The notes under the pieces were generated by a model, which worked only from the letters and a program-made list of their open reading frames with translations, was not told the DNA's origin and ran no database searches. Positions 7,252 to 9,086 of a stretch of DNA of 9,086 bases are shown here, in pieces. The stretch comes from CG2-30-68-42 sp037440385 (GTDB lineage: Bacteria; Pseudomonadota; Gammaproteobacteria; Burkholderiales; Rhodocyclaceae), in NCBI GenBank assembly GCA_037440385.1, contig JBBIUI010000089.1, positions 1-9,086 of the forward strand, read 5' to 3'. A program made the translations under genes and the position numbers. Every line of letters starts with the position of its first letter. The first letter of the stretch is position 1.

Positions 7252-7370
7252 GTTTCCTGTCACAGCGAAGAGCGAAGCGAAGAAGCAATCTGTCGGCAGG
7301 TCGAACGCCGGGGCGCGCTTCGCGCGGGATTGCTTCGTCGGCCTCCGGCCTCCTCGCGATGACGGGGGAC
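7252..7370. repeat. Imperfect palindromic repeat element (GCGAAG...GAAGCAATC type)
   Basis: The left arm (7252-7290) reads CCTGTCACAGCGAAGAGCGA and ends GAAGAAGCAATC. The right arm (7328-7370) begins GATTGCTTCGTCGG and ends TCGCGATGACGGGGG. Its reverse complement (CCCGTCATCGCGAGGAG...GACGAAGCAATC) aligns with the left arm along its length, with a few mismatches and a short insertion. The 37-nt centre contains a further GCGCGC/GCGCG hairpin. The wording matches a dispersed GTCATTGCGAG-AGCGAAGCGA-AGCAATC palindrome that I recognise from many proteobacterial chromosomes, generally intergenic and of unproven origin (REP- or MITE-like). It would fold into a long hairpin about 105 nt upstream of the PEP-CTERM gene start. 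It could also act as a bidirectional terminator, but there is no T-run. Confidence 0.7.
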
Positions 7371-7466
7371 AGGGGCTTCGCCCGCCTCACGGTGACGGCC
7401 GTGCGGGTTGCGCAAGAGTCGGTTCGCCAGGGCCGTCGGGTTCGGTGCGTGGATCGAAGGGCATAC

Positions 7467-7471
7467 GGAGG
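7467..7471 (+). promoter_or_regulatory. Ribosome binding site of the PEP-CTERM gene
   Basis: GGAGG lies 4 nt before ATG 7476. It fixes this start against the long open frame upstream, which runs through the repeat element. Confidence 0.7.
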
Positions 7472-7475
7472 AACG

Positions 7476-8357
7476 ATGTCGCAAAGGAGATTGCGTAACA
7501 ATGGGTTGATTGCCCTGACGGCCGGGCTGGTGGCGGGAGGCGCGCTCGCCGCGCTGCCGATCTCCGGCGATCCGGCTGCCGATGGGTGGTCCAGACAGGG
7601 CAACTCGCTCGAACCGGGCGTCTACATCCGCGGTTCGGCCGGCTTCTCGTTCGACGTCTATGGAACCGCATTCGAGCTGGCCACGGGAGATGGCAACTGG
7701 ATAGCCGGCGACCGGGTGCTCGGGCTGGGCGGCGTCGGTACCGGTCAATATGTCTACTGGCCCAATCTCGTGGCCAAGTTCGGTTCTTCCGCTTCGAGTT
7801 TTTCAGCCTCGACCGTGGCATCCCCGGGCGGCAATGGTGTCGGCAGCTTTTCGTCCGGCGGCGCCGGTGAGGGCGGCGTACAGGTCGATCTCGACTACCC
7901 CTTCGACGGCGCGACCGGGAAACTCACCGCAACTGTGTCGGGTGTGCAACAGGTGGCGGACAACGTGCTCTACCAGGGCACTCACCATTTTCCCGATTCC
8001 GCGCTCAACGCCCAGTGCAGCGTCCTGTTCGCCTTGCCGCAGTGTGGCCTCGACCCGCAGCTCGCGCGGGCCAGTGCCGTGTTCTCGCGCGACGGTGACG
8101 GACGCGACATCCTGGCCTCATTCGAGATCGTGCTCAACGTCAGCTACCTGGGACGCGAAGGCTATGCACCGGTGCCGCAGATCGGTGCGCCCTCCGACCT
8201 GGCCGTGCAATCGTTCGCGAATGCGTACACCGACGCGCTGGTCGGTGCCGTCCCCGAGCCGCAGACCTACGCGATGCTGGTTGCGGGGCTCGCCATGCTG
8301 GGTATCGTGGTCCGGCGTCGCGCGCATGCGAGGCGGGTACCGGCTCACGATCGGTAA
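7476..8357 (+). CDS. PEP-CTERM sorting domain-containing secreted protein
   Basis: This 293-residue exported protein has an N-terminal signal peptide: basic MSQRRLR, a hydrophobic core at about 11-26 and an ALA-A cleavage-like site. The mature part is rich in Gly, Ser and Asp with beta-type patterns (e.g. GVYIRGSAGFSFDVYGTAFEL, 48-68) and two Cys (about 191-204) that might pair. The C-terminal tail is a clear PEP-CTERM signal: VPEP at 259-262, TYAMLVAGLAMLGIVV as membrane helix, then RRRAHARR. By family knowledge such proteins are exported, then recognised and processed at the PEP motif by EpsH/exosortase and are often linked to exopolysaccharide or biofilm matrix. No exosortase is in the window, so one must lie elsewhere. 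The function of the central part is not recognised. It stands alone, preceded by the palindromic repeat. Confidence 0.88.
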   Translation: MSQRRLRNNGLIALTAGLVAGGALAALPISGDPAADGWSRQGNSLEPGVYIRGSAGFSFDVYGTAFELATGDGNWIAGDRVLGLGGVGTGQYVYWPNLVAKFGSSASSFSASTVASPGGNGVGSFSSGGAGEGGVQVDLDYPFDGATGKLTATVSGVQQVADNVLYQGTHHFPDSALNAQCSVLFALPQCGLDPQLARASAVFSRDGDGRDILASFEIVLNVSYLGREGYAPVPQIGAPSDLAVQSFANAYTDALVGAVPEPQTYAMLVAGLAMLGIVVRRRAHARRVPAHDR

Positions 8358-8589
8358 CGGTTCGCGCCGCTCGTCACGGCGTTGTTCGCGGTCGTCGTGG
8401 CGGATTCCGCCGTTGTCTTCCGCTTCTTCGCGGCGGGCGCCGTGCGTTTCCTTTTCGGCGGCAACATCCTCCGCGGCCGTCTCGATGCCGAACGCGTCCG
8501 CGAGCGCGGCATCGTCGAGCACCTTCGCCCTCGCGGGCGCTTTTCTCGTCTTGACGGGCAACGCGGCGGCCCGTACAGGCCCGGCGCGG
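8358..8589. other. Stretch between the PEP-CTERM gene and the recombinase remnant
   Basis: No recognisable gene lies on the + strand. On the minus strand two overlapping frames stay open: one encodes an acidic/Lys-mixed stretch, the other ends at 8345 with a Lys/Thr/Ala-rich tail (PPKRKRTAPAAKKRKTTAES). Neither matches a family I know, and open shadow frames are common at this GC content, so no gene is called. Confidence 0.4.
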
Positions 8590-8751
8590 ATGCGCAAGAA
8601 GTGGAAGCTCGCCCGGCTGGCTCCGGACATCGCCGAGGAGATCGCGCGTGGCCGGCAGCCAGTGGGGCTGTCGCTGTTGTTGTTCGCCGGGAACCCGTTG
8701 CACGATGACTGGAACTTGCAGCGGGACGCGATTGGCGGCTTGGCGCCGTGA
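8590..8751 (+). pseudogene. C-terminal remnant of a site-specific recombinase-type protein
   Basis: About 53 codons encode RKKWKLARLAPDIAEEIARG, then RQPVGLSL...HDDWNLQRDAIGG and a TGA stop. The pattern LAPDI-EAI-GRQP-GL(S/T)-(D)W-QR is the C-terminal tail of serine-recombinase-associated proteins of phages and integrated elements, in which a Cys/helix-rich body and an HTH (SYLSRILRLTLLAPDIVEAI-like) come before it. Here the expected upstream body is missing: the frame stays open further upstream but encodes only Ser/Ala-rich sequence with no resolvase or HTH motif, and the PEP-CTERM gene ends 232 nt earlier. It is therefore probably a decayed end of a mobile element. The identification comes from motif memory; a short intact protein of unknown function starting at ATG 8590 is the alternative, though no good ribosome binding site is seen. 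Confidence 0.45.
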
Positions 8752-8772
8752 TGGCCAACAATCGATTGGCCA
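8752..8772. repeat. Perfect 7-bp inverted repeat, candidate operator or hairpin
   Basis: TGGCCAA (8752-8758) and TTGGCCA (8766-8772) are exact reverse complements around a 7-nt spacer, CAATCGA. A second palindrome, CAATCGATTG (8759-8768), overlaps it, so the site can pair in two ways. It begins right after the recombinase-remnant stop and ends 5 nt before the ribosome binding site of the next gene, a position suited to an operator or a translational hairpin. No T-run follows, so a terminator is less likely. Confidence 0.5.
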
Positions 8773-8777
8773 CCTCT

Positions 8778-8782
8778 GGAGG
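8778..8782 (+). promoter_or_regulatory. Ribosome binding site deciding the TTG start
   Basis: GGAGG lies 5 nt before TTG 8788. There is no in-frame ATG between this site and the conserved CPVC motif; the first internal ATG comes after it. The TTG is therefore the best start. Confidence 0.7.
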
Positions 8783-8787
8783 CTGTC

Positions 8788-9000
8788 TTGGAAACGGTAC
8801 TTGATTCGACATTGACCTGCCCGGTGTGCGGGTACGTGAAGACCGAGCGGATGCCGACGGATGCGTGCCAGTGGTTTTACGAGTGCGAGGGCTGTCACAC
8901 CGTACTCAAACCCAAGCCGGGCGACTGCTGCGTGTTCTGCTCCTACGGAACGGTACCGTGTCCGCCGGTCCAGAGTTCCGGCAGGTCGTGCTGCGGATAG
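8788..9000 (+). CDS. GDCCVxC domain-containing small cysteine-rich protein
   Basis: This 70-residue soluble protein has eleven cysteines. CPVC (11-14) and CEGC (33-36) form a rubredoxin/zinc-ribbon-like CxxC...CxxC pair that could bind zinc or another metal. KPKPGDCCVFCSYGTVPCPPVQ (41-62) is the signature of the GDCCVxC family, some members of which are selenoproteins with Sec in place of a Cys. Here every signature Cys is encoded by TGC or TGT and the gene stops at TAG, so this is a Cys form. MPTDACQWFYECEGCHTVL is also typical of the family. Its function is not established; a metal- or redox-linked role is inferred from the cysteines only. It starts at TTG with a strong GGAGG, preceded by the inverted repeat at 8752-8772. 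Confidence 0.85.
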   Translation: METVLDSTLTCPVCGYVKTERMPTDACQWFYECEGCHTVLKPKPGDCCVFCSYGTVPCPPVQSSGRSCCG

Positions 9001-9086
9001 TTGCAGCGAGAGCGCGTTCGTAATCCGTTTGGCTGGGGCAATGGGGTGCAAACCACCGCCCGGAAACCCCGCCACCGCTCGCCCTT
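9001..9086. other. Window end, nothing recognised
   Basis: Eighty-six bases follow the GDCCVxC stop. No terminator hairpin is evident. An ATG at 9041 opens a frame to the window edge (MGCKPPPGN...), too short to judge. Confidence 0.3.

Noticed and set aside
7394..7414. Possible sigma-54 (RpoN) promoter upstream of the PEP-CTERM gene, as known for some PEP-CTERM genes
   Set aside because: A GG and a GC are present, but the spacing is 11 rather than 10 nt and the flanking bases match poorly.
8788..9000. Selenocysteine insertion in the GDCCVxC gene
   Set aside because: All signature positions are TGC/TGT and the only stop is TAG, so no in-frame TGA needs reading through.
1..9086. tRNA, rRNA or CRISPR array
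   Set aside because: No cloverleaf-like segment, no rRNA-like sequence and no regularly spaced direct repeats were seen by eye.

Overview
The window is high-GC bacterial DNA, probably from a betaproteobacterium (Rhodocyclales- or Burkholderiales-like). Three things suggest this. It carries most of a phenylglyoxylate dehydrogenase (pad) operon of the type known from denitrifying aromatic degraders such as Azoarcus/Aromatoleum. It encodes a PEP-CTERM surface or secreted protein. It also contains a GCGAAG/GAAGCAATC-type palindromic repeat. The taxonomic placement is inference; there is no rRNA or marker gene in the window.

Region 1 (1-5236, all + strand) is one tightly packed catabolic operon: the end of an upstream gene (probably padE), then padF, padG, padH, padI and an amidohydrolase-2 family gene. 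PadG and PadI form the thiamine-diphosphate (TPP) 2-oxoacid:acceptor oxidoreductase core. PadF and the N-terminal half of PadI provide a long [4Fe-4S] wire, and PadH is the FAD/NAD(H) module. Together they would oxidise phenylglyoxylate plus CoA to benzoyl-CoA and CO2 and reduce NAD+, feeding the anaerobic benzoyl-CoA pathway from phenylalanine/phenylacetate. The last gene is joined to padI by a GTGA stop/start overlap and encodes a metal-dependent TIM-barrel hydrolase. This is not one of the known Pad subunits and is the most interesting element of the operon.

Region 2 (5190-6929) holds two genes that look like housekeeping functions: a TRIC/UPF0126 family membrane channel on the minus strand, whose end overlaps the end of the amidohydrolase gene, and a divergently transcribed glucokinase (glk) with a plausible extended -10 promoter.

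Region 3 (6930-9086) is accessory-like. It contains a long non-coding stretch with an imperfect palindromic repeat element, a PEP-CTERM protein gene, a probable C-terminal remnant of a site-specific recombinase, a perfect 7-bp inverted repeat, and a small cysteine-rich GDCCVxC-family protein that starts at TTG. No tRNA, rRNA or CRISPR array was seen. No wholly undescribed multi-gene system is evident; the best leads are the pad-coupled amidohydrolase and the palindrome/GDCCVxC unit.
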